The notes under the pieces are model-generated. The model made no database searches. It was not told the origin of the DNA and saw only the letters and a list, made by a program, of their open reading frames with translations. This document shows positions 18,169 to 26,770 of a stretch of DNA of 64,000 nucleotides, piece after piece. A program made the position numbers and the translations under genes. The stretch is taken from assembly GCF_002163835.1 (NCBI RefSeq), contig NZ_CP019331.1, positions 2,517,001 to 2,581,000 of the forward strand. The letters are read 5' to 3'. Source of the stretch: Polaribacter sp. SA4-10 (GTDB lineage Bacteria; Bacteroidota; Bacteroidia; Flavobacteriales; Flavobacteriaceae). The first letter of the stretch is position 1. Each line of letters opens with the position of its first letter.

Positions 18169-19518
18169 TCAAAAATTCAGTTTTTGAGCACAAACATTAG
18201 TTTTAAAAGGATTAATAAATTGGCAATTCCTGCTTTAATTGCAGGTATAGCAGAACCTTTATTGTCAATAACAGACACTGCTATTATTGGTAATATAAGT
18301 GAAAATGCAACAGAAAGTTTGGCCGCAGTTGGTATTGTAGGTGCATTTATATCAATGTTGGTTTGGGTCTTCGGACAAATTAGAAGTGCTATTTCTTCTA
18401 TAATTTCTCAATATATTGGTGCCAATAAACTGGATGAAATTAAAACTTTACCAGCGCAAGCAATTGCCATTGTAGTTTTAGCAAGTTTGTTTGTTTTAGC
18501 TATTTCTTATCCGTTTGCGAAACAAATTTTTCAGTTTTACAATGCATCAGGAAATGTTTTAGAGTATTGTATTACCTATTTCAAAATCAGAATTTTTGGT
18601 TTTCCATTCTCTCTTTTTGTTTTTGCTGTTTTTGGAACTTTTAGAGGTTTGCAGAACACTTATTATCCAATGATAATTGCAATTATTGGCGCACTTTTAA
18701 ATGTTTTTCTAGATGTAATTTTTGTGTATGGTGTTGCAGGTTATATTCCTGCAATGAATATTGAAGGAGCTGCTTATGCAAGTGTAATTGCACAAGTTAC
18801 AATGGCAATTATTGCTGTTGTTTTGTTGCTGAAAAAAACACCTATTTCCTTGAGAATAGGTTTGTCTATTCACAAAGAAGTTCCTCGTTTATTAGGAATG
18901 ATTGGTAATTTATTTGTTAGAACAATCGCTTTAAATACGGCATTGTATTTTGCAACTTCTTATGCTACAGATTATGGAAAAGAATACATTGCTGCCTATA
19001 CAATTGGTATAAATATTTGGTTACTGGGTGCTTTTATGATTGATGGCTATTCGAGTGCAGGAAATATTTTATCAGGTAAATTTTTAGGTGCTAAAGATTA
19101 CAAATCCTTGTTAGGATTAAGTAATAAACTTTTTAAATACGGGTTAGCAACAGGAACTATTATTGCTTTACTAGGTTTTGTTTTTTACAATTTTATTGGG
19201 CAAATATTTACGAAAGATCCAGACGTCTTAGAACAATTTTATCATGTTTTTTGGATTGTTTTATTAACCCAACCCATAAGTGCAATCACTTTTATTTTTG
19301 ATGGAATGTTTAAAGGAATGGGAGAAATGAAATATTTAAGAAATCTCTTAATTCTTTCTACAGGATTGGTTTTTATACCAACATTATTGGTTTTTGATTA
19401 TTACAATTTAAAACTAACTGCCATTTGGATAGCCTTTACACTTTGGATTATTGCTAGAGGATTACCTTTAGTTTTTAAATTTAGAAAGAAATTTTTACCA
19501 CTTGCACAAAACAGTTAA
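18166..19518 (+). CDS. MATE family efflux transporter
   Basis: A 450-aa inner-membrane antiporter with about 12 transmembrane segments in two pseudo-symmetric halves, exporting cationic drugs or metabolites in exchange for Na+ or H+. Family features are the opening AIPALIAGIAEPLLSITDTA, the GTFRGLQNTYYPM loop in the first half and FDGMFKGMGEMKYLRN in the second half. No ATG is available: the start is TTG at 18166 or TTG at 18184, both before the first helix. The promoter box overlap favours 18184. It is followed by an enoyl-CoA hydratase gene 22 bp on. Confidence 0.92.
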   Translation: MSKIQFLSTNISFKRINKLAIPALIAGIAEPLLSITDTAIIGNISENATESLAAVGIVGAFISMLVWVFGQIRSAISSIISQYIGANKLDEIKTLPAQAIAIVVLASLFVLAISYPFAKQIFQFYNASGNVLEYCITYFKIRIFGFPFSLFVFAVFGTFRGLQNTYYPMIIAIIGALLNVFLDVIFVYGVAGYIPAMNIEGAAYASVIAQVTMAIIAVVLLLKKTPISLRIGLSIHKEVPRLLGMIGNLFVRTIALNTALYFATSYATDYGKEYIAAYTIGINIWLLGAFMIDGYSSAGNILSGKFLGAKDYKSLLGLSNKLFKYGLATGTIIALLGFVFYNFIGQIFTKDPDVLEQFYHVFWIVLLTQPISAITFIFDGMFKGMGEMKYLRNLLILSTGLVFIPTLLVFDYYNLKLTAIWIAFTLWIIARGLPLVFKFRKKFLPLAQNS

Positions 19519-19540
19519 CTTTGATAAAAATTCAGTTTTT

Positions 19541-20308
19541 ATGAATACAAATAGAGAGAATGGAAGTTTATACACCAACATTCAAAATAAAATTGCAACC
19601 ATAGAATTTGGGCATCCTGCAAGTAATTCTTTTCCAAGTGAACTGCTAGACAGGTTAACCACAGAATTGAATTCAATTTCTAATAATAATGAAGTTTCTG
19701 TTGTTGTTTTAAAGTCTGAAGGAGAACGTGCTTTTTGTGCCGGAGCTTCTTTTGATGAATTGGTTTCCATTTCAAATTTAGAACAAGGAAAACATTTTTT
19801 CTCTGGTTTTGCAAATGTGATAAATGCTATGAGAACTTGCAAAAAGTTAATTATTGGTAGAATTCAAGGAAAAACAGTTGGAGGAGGCGTTGGTTTAGCT
19901 GCTGCTTGTGATTATGTTTTAGCAACAGAAAATGCTTCCATAAAATTATCAGAATTTACAATTGGTATTGGTCCATTTGTAATTGCACCTGCTGTAGAAC
20001 GTAAAATAGGAGTTGCTGGTTTATCAGAATTAACATTAGATGCAACAAGTTGGAAAAATGCATATTGGGCAAAAGAAAAAGGCTTGTTTGCAAAAGTAGT
20101 TGAAACCCAAAAGGAGTTAGATAATGAAGTAGAAGTATTGGCAAACAAATTAGCGTCTTATAACCCTGAAGCTTTATCTCAAATGAAAAAAGTTTTATGG
20201 GAAGGAACCGAAAACTGGAAGAACTTATTAGCAGAAAGAGCATCGGTTTCTGGAGAATTAGTTTTGTCAGAATTCACAAAAAAGGCTTTAGCAAAATTTA
20301 AAAAATAG
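19541..20308 (+). CDS. enoyl-CoA hydratase/isomerase family protein
   Basis: A 255-aa crotonase-fold enzyme acting on acyl-CoA thioesters. The oxyanion-hole segments are visible as FCAGASFDEL (near residue 67) and KTVGGGVGLAAACDY (near residue 110). The catalytic glutamates typical of hydratases are not clearly conserved (LSEFTIGIGPFVIAPAV in place of the usual E-containing strand), so hydratase activity is not assured. I chose ATG 19541 because the earlier in-frame ATG at 19502 lies inside the upstream MATE gene and adds 13 residues without family similarity. It lies between the MATE and MOSC genes on one strand, probably one operon. Confidence 0.87.
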   Translation: MNTNRENGSLYTNIQNKIATIEFGHPASNSFPSELLDRLTTELNSISNNNEVSVVVLKSEGERAFCAGASFDELVSISNLEQGKHFFSGFANVINAMRTCKKLIIGRIQGKTVGGGVGLAAACDYVLATENASIKLSEFTIGIGPFVIAPAVERKIGVAGLSELTLDATSWKNAYWAKEKGLFAKVVETQKELDNEVEVLANKLASYNPEALSQMKKVLWEGTENWKNLLAERASVSGELVLSEFTKKALAKFKK

Positions 20309-20312
20309 GATT

Positions 20313-20870
20313 GTGAAAATAGTTTCAACAAATATTGGCGAACAAAAAGAAATTGACTGGAAAGGTGAAAAAGTTACCACAGGCATTTTTAAATTTTCTG
20401 TTGATGAACCTGTTTTCTTAGATATTGAATATGTAAAAGGAGATGCAATTTGCGATAGAGAAAATCACGGTGGAATTTTACAAGCTATTTATGGGTATTC
20501 TCTAAAACATTACGATTTTTTTAAACCCCTTTATCCAGAATTAGATTGGCAATTAGGTATGTTTGGAGAAAATTTAACGATTGATGATTTAGAAGAAACT
20601 AAAATTCATCAAGGAGATGTTTTTAAAGTTGGTGATACAATTCTAGAAGTTACAGTTCAAAGAAACCCTTGTTATAAATTAGGCATTCGTTTTAACGATA
20701 TGAAAATTGTAAAACAATTTTGGAATACTACTTTTTGTGGTGTTTATTTTAAAGTATTACAAACCGGTTTTGTAAAAGTGGGTGATGAGTTTGTACAAAT
20801 AAAAAGCTGTCCAGAAAATCTAACGATTGCAGATTTATATGCTGCTAATAGAGTTGAAAAAGGTGTTTAA
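20313..20870 (+). CDS. MOSC domain-containing protein
   Basis: A 185-aa protein of the MOSC (molybdenum cofactor sulfurase C-terminal) family, the YiiM-like type. The conserved cysteine region reads RNPCYKLGIRF near residue 120, with DRENHGG and GMFGENLTIDDLEE before it. Relatives bind molybdenum cofactor and can reduce N-hydroxylated base analogues; the role here is inferred. The start is GTG, 4 bp after the enoyl-CoA hydratase stop, so translation is probably coupled. Confidence 0.9.
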   Translation: MKIVSTNIGEQKEIDWKGEKVTTGIFKFSVDEPVFLDIEYVKGDAICDRENHGGILQAIYGYSLKHYDFFKPLYPELDWQLGMFGENLTIDDLEETKIHQGDVFKVGDTILEVTVQRNPCYKLGIRFNDMKIVKQFWNTTFCGVYFKVLQTGFVKVGDEFVQIKSCPENLTIADLYAANRVEKGV

Positions 20871-20974
20871 CTATTTTAATATATAATTATTTATTTATTA
20901 GTAGCGTGACTTTTTTTATGAATGATTTTCTGATTATTTAAGTAATAAATTGAAGACTGTATTGTTAACAATAT

Positions 20975-21574
20975 TTATCCCAATTCAACGTATTTATTTC
21001 CATTACAATTAAAACATATTCCATTCAAATAATAATTATATTCTCTTCGATAACCACTACCGTTACAAGTAGCACATTTTGTAGATTCAAGTTGAACGTT
21101 TTTACTATTATCTGAATACATAGGAATATTAGTATTATTATGTAATTTTTGATGGCATTCATTACATAAAGTAATCAGTGAGTCGTCAGGATAATCCCAT
21201 GGTAGATTGTTGATTACATAATATTTATGATGGACTTGTAATATAATTTGTTTAGGTTTTATTTTTATATTTTTTAGTATTTCAGGTAAAATATCTCTGT
21301 CATATTTATTTTTGAATTCCGGTAATACAGAATCATACCAAGAATTTGCAATGCTCCGTTTGTATTCTTCAAGTTCCTTTGTAGTTTTCTTCTTAAACAT
21401 TAAACCATTTTCAAAAATAGTAGCTTTTTGCTTGCAAATATTACAAGTACATTCATCTCTTTTTATAATTTTATTTCTTTTTTCATTCCATTCTTTGGTA
21501 CTTAGTTTTTCTAAATAAGAAATATATTGTTCGGGTTTTTTATCAATTAAAGAAGAATAGCTAATATTACTCAT
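20975..21574 (-). CDS. HNH endonuclease with C-terminal DnaJ-like zinc knuckle
   Basis: A 199-aa protein. A first cysteine pair, C44-x2-C47, precedes a charged helical middle (residues 60-110). It is followed by the HNH core: LQVHHKYYV (H115, H116), a central N, and LCNECHQKLH with C137, C140, H141 and H145. A second zinc site follows: CATCNGSGY (C167, C170) and ICFNCNGN (C187, C190), resembling the CxxCxGxG repeats of DnaJ. It is likely a zinc-bound metal-dependent nuclease. The genomic role (stand-alone, phage-derived or defence) is not shown by its neighbours, holB and a MOSC gene. It has no operon partner. Confidence 0.8.
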   Translation of the reverse strand: MSNISYSSLIDKKPEQYISYLEKLSTKEWNEKRNKIIKRDECTCNICKQKATIFENGLMFKKKTTKELEEYKRSIANSWYDSVLPEFKNKYDRDILPEILKNIKIKPKQIILQVHHKYYVINNLPWDYPDDSLITLCNECHQKLHNNTNIPMYSDNSKNVQLESTKCATCNGSGYRREYNYYLNGICFNCNGNKYVELG

Positions 21575-21620
21575 GAAATTTTATATTATAAAGGCATTGT
21601 AAAAAATTCTTATATATTAA

Positions 21621-21724
21621 TATAGTTAGCAAACAAGTTTAGCCCAGATTAAGCGGTTTGTTTGAGCTCTTTTTTACCTTTTTTCGAGGTAAAAAAAGCG
21701 AGTAGCGAAAGCTGGAAATAGCTT
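21621..21724 (-). repeat. dispersed structured intergenic element, copy 2
   Basis: Read on the minus strand it begins AAGCTATTTCCAGC immediately after the holB stop codon and ends ...GGGCTAAACTTGTTTGCTAACTATA. It contains a hairpin TTTTTTACC / GGTAAAAAA (plus positions about 21670-21697) that would terminate holB. Segment order matches the element at 12835-12922. No reading frame is supported. Confidence 0.62.
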
Positions 21725-22867
21725 CTAAACCTTTTCTTCTTTTTTATGTAAAAAACGAGTGAGTTTCATAGAAAGATCTAACAAAATAATTTTAGCATTT
21801 CCGTTTCTTTCTATATGATACATGGCATCATTTAGCTCTTTCTCAATTTCTAGAATATTCCCAGAATGTACAAAAGGAGCAAATTTAGAAAGGTTAAACC
21901 CAGTTTTAGTTTCCATAAAAACTAAAGAATCAGATTTGTAATTCATTAATAAAGCTTGTCTAAAAAATTGTAAGCAATAGTCTAAAAAACGCTTTTGAGT
22001 TTCACGACCTGTTTTTGCAATCGTATCAGACCAAGAAATTAATTGTTGTACAACAGCAGCGTTTCCTTTTGCTTTAAAAGCGGTTCTAATCCAAGCAATA
22101 AACCATTCTTCAAAAATTAAATCGCTAGAATCATTATTTAATAAATGAAGTGCTTTGTTGTAATTTCCTTCTGCCTGATGTGCAATTTTTGTGGCTTCAT
22201 TTTCAGAACATTGTTCTTTTTCTACCAATGCATTTGCAATATCTTGTTCACTTAAAACAGGAAAATGTAAAGCTTGGCAACGAGATTTTATAGTATTTAT
22301 AATTTGCTCTTCGTTTTCTGTAATTAATAAGAAAACAGTCTTTTTTGGTGGTTCTTCAATTAATTTTAATAACTTATTTGCAGCTGCAATGTTCATTTTT
22401 TCAGCCATCCAAATAATCATTACTTTATAACCACCTTCGTAGCTTTTTAGTTGTAATCTTTTAACAACATCTTCTGCTTCATCAACCCCAATATTACCTT
22501 GCTTATTTTCTACACCAATGTGTTGCAGCCAATTAAATAAACTTGCATACGGTTGTTCTTCTATAAATTGACGCCAATCTTCTAAGAATAAATTACTAAC
22601 AGGATGTTTTTTTACAGCTTCGTTTGTTGTTACAGGAAAAGCAAAATGTAAATCTGGGTGTTGTAACTTATTGCACTTACTATTACAAACGTCTACATCG
22701 TCAGAAAAATTACATAGCAAATATTGTGCATACGCAATTGCCATTGGTAAAGTTCCACAGCCTTCTTTACCCACAAATAATTGTGCGTGCGGAATTCTGC
22801 CGTTTTCAGCAGACACTTTTAAGTGTTTTTTAATGTGTTCTTGACCGATAATTTGGTTGAAAAGCAT
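21725..22867 (-). CDS. holB: DNA polymerase III subunit delta'
   Basis: A 380-aa clamp-loader subunit of the AAA+ fold, loading the beta clamp in replication. The N-terminus FNQIIGQEHIKKHL is the classic opening, with the loop VGKEGCGTL in place of an active Walker A, as delta' does not hydrolyse ATP. The sensor region KLLKLIEEPPKKTVFLLIT and the SRC motif (IKSRCQALHFP) are clear. Four cysteines of the zinc module are reduced to CNFSDDVDVCNSKCNKLQHP. The longer reading frame begins at a TTG (22873) that is part of a TATATTTG promoter box, so the ATG at 22867 is preferred. Confidence 0.95.
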   Translation of the reverse strand: MLFNQIIGQEHIKKHLKVSAENGRIPHAQLFVGKEGCGTLPMAIAYAQYLLCNFSDDVDVCNSKCNKLQHPDLHFAFPVTTNEAVKKHPVSNLFLEDWRQFIEEQPYASLFNWLQHIGVENKQGNIGVDEAEDVVKRLQLKSYEGGYKVMIIWMAEKMNIAAANKLLKLIEEPPKKTVFLLITENEEQIINTIKSRCQALHFPVLSEQDIANALVEKEQCSENEATKIAHQAEGNYNKALHLLNNDSSDLIFEEWFIAWIRTAFKAKGNAAVVQQLISWSDTIAKTGRETQKRFLDYCLQFFRQALLMNYKSDSLVFMETKTGFNLSKFAPFVHSGNILEIEKELNDAMYHIERNGNAKIILLDLSMKLTRFLHKKEEKV

Positions 22868-22869
22868 AA

Positions 22870-22877
22870 GCAAATAT
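22870..22877 (-). promoter_or_regulatory. -7 box directly in front of holB
   Basis: On the minus strand it reads TATATTTG, an exact -7 match only 2-3 nt before the ATG at 22867. If used, the transcript would have no leader. Confidence 0.4.
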
Positions 22878-23014
22878 AAAATTACTTTATCATTAATTCA
22901 TCAATTTTAGAAATCAATCTTTTAATTTATGAATTCGTTGTAAAAGATACATTGTCTTCGAAAACGTTGTATTGATTTTTAGGATTTCCATATTAAAAAG
23001 AGTAAATAAAAAGG

Positions 23015-23022
23015 TATTTTTG
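23015..23022 (+). promoter_or_regulatory. -7 box of pgk
   Basis: TATTTTTG matches TAnnTTTG, 22 bp before the pgk start codon. No -33 TTG at the usual distance. Confidence 0.45.
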
Positions 23023-23044
23023 TTGAAAATAGATTTAACAAAAG

Positions 23045-24232
23045 ATGAAAACACTAAAAGATTTTAACTTTAAGAATAAGAAAGCGTTAATTCGTGTAGA
23101 TTTTAATGTGCCTTTAAATGATAAATTTGAAGTAACAGACGCTACCAGAATTCAGGCTGCAAAATCTACTATCATAGATATTTTAGAACAAGACGGAAGT
23201 TGTATCTTAATGTCTCATTTAGGACGTCCAAAAGGATTTCAAGATGAATTTTCTTTACGTCATATTGTAGAAACTGCTACAGATATTTTAGGAGTTCAAG
23301 TAAAATTTGTTGCAGATTGTATTGGTGAAAAAGTTGAAGAAGCTGTTGCCAATTTAGAATCTGGAGAAATCTTATTGTTAGAAAACTTACGTTTTTACGA
23401 AGAAGAGAAAAAAGGAGATGTTGCTTTTGCAGAAAAATTATCGAAATTAGGTGATGTTTATGTAAACGATGCATTTGGTACTGCACACAGAGCACACGCT
23501 TCAACAACAATTATTGCTCAGTTTTTTCCTGAAAACAAATGTTTTGGAAACTTATTAGCAAGGGAAATTGAAAGTATAGATAAAGTATTAAACAATTCTG
23601 AAAGACCCGTGTTAGCAATTTTAGGAGGTGCAAAAGTATCGTCTAAAATAACTGTTATTGAAAATATTTTAGATAAAGTAGATCACTTAATTATTGGTGG
23701 AGGAATGAGTTTTACTTTTATTAAAGCACAAGGAGGATCTGTTGGAAATTCTATTTGTGAAGATGATAAAATGGAATTGGCTTTAGATATTTTAAAGCAA
23801 GCAAAAGCTAAAGGAGTTGAAATTCATATTCCAATAGATGTTATTGCTGCAGATGATTTTTCTAATGATGCGAATACTCAGATTTTAGACATTACTAAAA
23901 TTCCAGATGGATGGCAAGGACTTGATGCTGGACCAAAATCTAGAGAAATTTTTGATACTGTTGTTAACAAGTGTAAAACTATTTTATGGAACGGACCTTT
24001 AGGGGTTTTTGAAATGGAATCTTTTGCAGGAGGAACAATTGCTTTAGGTCATTCTATTGACAAAGCAACTAAAAACGGCGCCTTCTCTTTAGTTGGAGGT
24101 GGAGATTCTGTTGCTGCTGTTAAACAATTCGGTTTTGCAGATAAAGTAAGTTATGTTTCTACTGGTGGTGGTGCTATGTTAGAAATGTTAGAAGGAAAAA
24201 CGTTACCAGGAATTAATGCTATCTTAAAATAG
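23045..24232 (+). CDS. pgk: phosphoglycerate kinase
   Basis: A 395-aa monomeric glycolytic enzyme transferring phosphate from 1,3-bisphosphoglycerate to ADP. It shows the N-domain signature [14 protein letters not shown], the substrate-binding SHLGRPKG and [14 protein letters not shown], the hinge [10 protein letters not shown] and the nucleotide site WNGPLGVFE ... GGGDSVAAV. Length is standard. It is transcribed divergently from holB and stands alone between that promoter region and a terminator. Confidence 0.98.
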   Translation: MKTLKDFNFKNKKALIRVDFNVPLNDKFEVTDATRIQAAKSTIIDILEQDGSCILMSHLGRPKGFQDEFSLRHIVETATDILGVQVKFVADCIGEKVEEAVANLESGEILLLENLRFYEEEKKGDVAFAEKLSKLGDVYVNDAFGTAHRAHASTTIIAQFFPENKCFGNLLAREIESIDKVLNNSERPVLAILGGAKVSSKITVIENILDKVDHLIIGGGMSFTFIKAQGGSVGNSICEDDKMELALDILKQAKAKGVEIHIPIDVIAADDFSNDANTQILDITKIPDGWQGLDAGPKSREIFDTVVNKCKTILWNGPLGVFEMESFAGGTIALGHSIDKATKNGAFSLVGGGDSVAAVKQFGFADKVSYVSTGGGAMLEMLEGKTLPGINAILK

Positions 24233-24319
24233 TCGTTTATTTGTTTAATCGTGTAATTGTTTAATAGAAATTCCGATTAACAGATAGATTTTTAAATTTC
24301 AAAACATACTATAATTTTT

Positions 24320-24352
24320 ATAAGCGTGTAATTTTAAAAAATTACACGCTTA
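24320..24352. terminator. palindromic terminator after pgk
   Basis: ATAAGCGTGTAAT (24320-24332) and ATTACACGCTTAT (24340-24352) are a perfect inverted repeat around an A/T loop, followed by TGTTTTATT. It lies 88 bp after the pgk stop. The remainder of 24233-24436 shows no gene. Confidence 0.75.
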
Positions 24353-24436
24353 TTGTTTTATTAAAGTTTAAGTTTTAATTTCGTGGTTCTTTTTACATTT
24401 ACATAAATAAACAATCACACGTTTACACATCATAAA

Positions 24437-25477
24437 ATGAAATACACAAAATTACCACATACAGACATAAAAGTTAGTAAAATTTGTTTAGGAACCATGA
24501 CTTGGGGTAAACAAAACACGCAAGAAGAAGGTTTTGAACAAATGGATTATGCGTTAGATCAAGGAGTAAATTTCTTCGATACCGCAGAACTATATTCAGT
24601 TCCTGCAACTCCAGATACGTATGGTTCTACAGAAACAATTATTGGAAACTGGTTTAAGAAAACAGGAAATAGAGATAAAATTGTTTTAACAAGTAAAATT
24701 GCGGGTCCAGGACCTTACACTGCTCATATTAGAGAGAATGGTTTTGCTAAAGAAGCAATTATAGCCGCTGTAGAAGGCAGTTTAAAAAGATTGCAAACAG
24801 AGTATATAGATTTATATCAATTGCATTGGCCAGAACGAGGAGTTAATACTTTTGGATTGAGAGATTATCCTTATAAAACGTCAAGAAAAGAAGCAGAAAA
24901 TCATAGAGAGATTTTAGAAACTTTACAAGATTTAATCAAACAAGGAAAAATAAGACAAGTAGGTTTGTCTAATGAAACTCCTTGGGGAACAATGCAATAT
25001 TTGCAAACCGCAAAAGAATTGAATTTACCAAGAATGATTACCATGCAAAATTCGTATTCTTTAGTGCATAGAAGTTATGAATACGGAATGTCTGAAGTTT
25101 CTATGAGAGAAGATATTGGTTTATTGGCGTATTCTCCTTTAGCACAAGGTGTGTTAACAGGCAAATATTTAAGAGGACAAAAACCTGCAGATGCTAGAGG
25201 AATTTTATTTCCTAATTATATTTTAAGATACCAATCAGATTTGGTGCAACAAGCGGTTTTACAATATGAAGCAATCGCTAAAAAACACGGAATTACTTTA
25301 ACAGAACTCTCTTTAGCTTACATAAACCAGTTACCATTTGTTACTAGTAATATTATTGGAGCAACAAAAATGAGTCAGTTAAAAGAAAATATAGGAAGTA
25401 TACATATTAATTTATCTGAAGAAGCTTTGAATGCTATTGAAGCAGTACATAATTTAATCCCTAATCCTGCGCCTTAG
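24437..25477 (+). CDS. aldo/keto reductase (Tas-like)
   Basis: A 346-aa NADPH-dependent oxidoreductase with an (alpha/beta)8 barrel. The catalytic tetrad is visible: D and Y in FFDTAELYS, K in LTSKIAGPG and H in YQLHWPERG. The long loop after the first strands (YSVPATPDTYGSTE) and WGTMQYL/NSYSLVHRSYE segments match the Tas/YajO-type NADP(H) aldo-keto reductases. The physiological substrate is unknown. It stands alone, followed by two short direct repeats and two terminators. Confidence 0.92.
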   Translation: MKYTKLPHTDIKVSKICLGTMTWGKQNTQEEGFEQMDYALDQGVNFFDTAELYSVPATPDTYGSTETIIGNWFKKTGNRDKIVLTSKIAGPGPYTAHIRENGFAKEAIIAAVEGSLKRLQTEYIDLYQLHWPERGVNTFGLRDYPYKTSRKEAENHREILETLQDLIKQGKIRQVGLSNETPWGTMQYLQTAKELNLPRMITMQNSYSLVHRSYEYGMSEVSMREDIGLLAYSPLAQGVLTGKYLRGQKPADARGILFPNYILRYQSDLVQQAVLQYEAIAKKHGITLTELSLAYINQLPFVTSNIIGATKMSQLKENIGSIHINLSEEALNAIEAVHNLIPNPAP

Positions 25478-25512
25478 TTCAGTTGGCAGTTTAACAGTAT
25501 TCAGTTGGCAGT
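25478..25512. repeat. short tandem direct repeat TTCAGTTGGCAGT
   Basis: Two perfect copies of TTCAGTTGGCAGT (25478-25490 and 25500-25512) with a 22-bp period lie right after the aldo/keto reductase stop. Such CAGTTGGCAGT tandem units are, from memory, frequent between flavobacterial genes. Function unknown. Confidence 0.6.
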
Positions 25513-25514
25513 AT

Positions 25515-25551
25515 AAAAAAATCCGATGAAAATGAATTCAGCGGATTTTTT
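25515..25551 (+). terminator. intrinsic terminator after aldo/keto reductase
   Basis: AAAAAATCCG...TGAA and TTCA..CGGATTTTTT form a hairpin with one bulge, followed by T residues. Confidence 0.8.
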
Positions 25552-25556
25552 ACTTT

Positions 25557-25585
25557 GTCATTCCTGCGAAAGCAGGAGTTTTTTT
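25557..25585. terminator. GTCATTCCTGCGAAAGCAGGAG palindrome / terminator
   Basis: TCCTGC (25562-25567) and GCAGGA (25572-25577) close a GAAA tetraloop, then G and seven T. It is an intact copy of a widespread short palindrome and would work as an intrinsic terminator on the plus strand. Its end overlaps the toxin stop codon on the other strand. Confidence 0.75.
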
Positions 25586-25850
25586 ATGGAAATAATTTAT
25601 AAATATCGTTTCGTTTCATAAAACGGGCAATTGTAATTGTTTCTTCAGAATAAAAAATTCCTAATCTATAATCACCAATTCTAATTCTATAAGCTTCTGG
25701 ATGGCCAGAGATTGCTTTTACATTTTTAATGTCTGATAAATTTTCAGCTATTTTTAAATTAGCCACAACTTCAGCTAATTTCAGTTTTAACTTACTGTTT
25801 TTAATTTTGTTTACATCTTTTAAGGCCTGACGTAAATAAATAATTTCCAT
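25584..25850 (-). CDS. type II toxin, RelE/ParE family
   Basis: An 88-aa toxin-like protein. It has the RelE/ParE fold pattern: an N-terminal helix pair (LRQALKDVNKIKNSKLKLKL), then AISGHPEAYRIRIGDYRLGIF and a closing strand TITIARFMKRNDIYKLFP. The RIRIGDYR segment and the late RFMKRNDIY are typical of ribosome-dependent mRNA interferases of this group. Its start codon overlaps the antitoxin stop by one base (TAATG), so translation is coupled. Antitoxin-first order is standard. Whether it cuts mRNA or acts on gyrase cannot be read. Confidence 0.88.
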   Translation of the reverse strand: MEIIYLRQALKDVNKIKNSKLKLKLAEVVANLKIAENLSDIKNVKAISGHPEAYRIRIGDYRLGIFYSEETITIARFMKRNDIYKLFP

Positions 25851-26098
25851 TATTTTAAGGCATTTAAAAACTCTTCCTCGCTAACTGTATCGGTTCTATC
25901 TGCTTGTTGCATTAAAAGTAAAAGGCCTAAATCTTCTTTTTGTTCTTGTGTTAAGCGATCTAATTGTTCTTTTTCTTTCGATTTTACAAACAATTCAATA
26001 GCTTTTTCCATCAAGGCTTTCACACTTAATCCTTCAAAAGCTGACAAAACTTTTAGTTTGGTAAGAATAGTATCATCTATTTCTATTAATTTTTTCAT
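25850..26098 (-). CDS. type II antitoxin
   Basis: An 82-aa protein upstream of and overlapping the RelE/ParE-type toxin gene. The N-terminal LIEIDDTILTKLKVLSAFEGLSVKALMEKAIELFV looks like a ribbon-helix-helix DNA-binding region (given for pattern only: a beta strand, then two helices). The acidic C-terminal part (QADRTDTVSEEEFLNALK) would wrap the toxin. It probably represses its own operon by binding the AT-rich palindromic region directly upstream. Confidence 0.82.
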   Translation of the reverse strand: MKKLIEIDDTILTKLKVLSAFEGLSVKALMEKAIELFVKSKEKEQLDRLTQEQKEDLGLLLLMQQADRTDTVSEEEFLNALK

Positions 26099-26099
26099 T

Positions 26100-26172
26100 T
26101 TGTATGGTTATATTTAGATAGCTATAGTACAAATATATAATATATATACTATATATAAGTGTATGTATATAT
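26100..26172 (-). promoter_or_regulatory. AT-only upstream region of the toxin-antitoxin operon
   Basis: A stretch of nearly alternating A and T (TATATAATATATATACTATATATAAG and onward) lies directly upstream of the antitoxin start. It contains overlapping self-complementary segments such as TATATATA and is a plausible operator for the ribbon-helix-helix antitoxin. No consensus -7 box could be fixed. Confidence 0.4.
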
Positions 26173-26206
26173 AAAAAAAATCCAAAAGAATTTTCTTTTG
26201 GATTTT
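26173..26206 (-). terminator. terminator between DUF6370 gene and toxin-antitoxin operon
   Basis: AATCCAAAAGAA (26179-26190) and TTCTTTTGGATT (26193-26204) form a perfect 12-bp stem. On the minus strand it is followed by seven T, so it ends transcription of the DUF6370 gene before the antitoxin promoter. Confidence 0.85.
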
Positions 26207-26254
26207 TTACTTAATATTTTAAAATAACGAATTTGTAAATTCGTGGTAATTTAA

Positions 26255-26560
26255 TTACTCAACCAATTTTATAGCACTCGCTACAAATCTTCCATCTACA
26301 ACATCACCCGTAATTTCTGCTTTTCTAACAACTTCACAAAAACCTGTATGTTCATCATGAGCATCGCCAAAATCATCAATATTAAAACCATCAACAAAAT
26401 AAGCTTGGTTGTTAATACGAACAGCCAAACTACATCCATCTTCAGAATCTAATTCAAATTGACATTGACCACAAGAAACTTCTGCAACTTGTTTGATTTC
26501 TTTTTTGTTTCCACAAGAAAAAGCAATCATAAATAACGATAGTAAAAGTAATTTTTTCAT
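26255..26560 (-). CDS. DUF6370 family lipoprotein
   Basis: A 101-aa exported lipoprotein: MKKLLLLSLFMIAFSCG with lipobox cysteine C16. I start at 26560, since the longer frame (from 26680) adds 40 residues that hide the signal peptide. The mature part has AEVSCGQCQFEL, CSLAVRINNQAYFVDG, GDAHDEHTGFCEVVRKAEITG and GRFVASAIKLVE, matching the family labelled DUF6370. Four conserved cysteines, two in CGQC, suggest metal or disulphide use, unproven. It has its own terminator. Confidence 0.82.
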   Translation of the reverse strand: MKKLLLLSLFMIAFSCGNKKEIKQVAEVSCGQCQFELDSEDGCSLAVRINNQAYFVDGFNIDDFGDAHDEHTGFCEVVRKAEITGDVVDGRFVASAIKLVE

Positions 26561-26770
26561 AATTATATATTTAAAATAGTTCTCGCTACAAAATTTTTTG
26601 GTTCTCAAAAATGTACTCGAACTGACATTACATATTTTTACTCGGTTTCTGCCACATCGAGTAATTTTGATTTTCATCAAAATTGTATCGAGATGTTTTT
26701 TATTCTATTTAGTTGTTTTTTACACAACAGTAAGACTGAAAAATGGCCACTGCAAACTGCTTACTGAATA

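Noticed and set aside
22191..22430. Plus-strand frame inside holB
   Set aside because: Mirror of the well supported holB reading frame; no signal or family pattern of its own.
26100..26172. AT-alternating region as a replication origin
   Set aside because: There is no dnaA gene, no DnaA-box cluster and no replication-initiator gene; an operator for the antitoxin is simpler.
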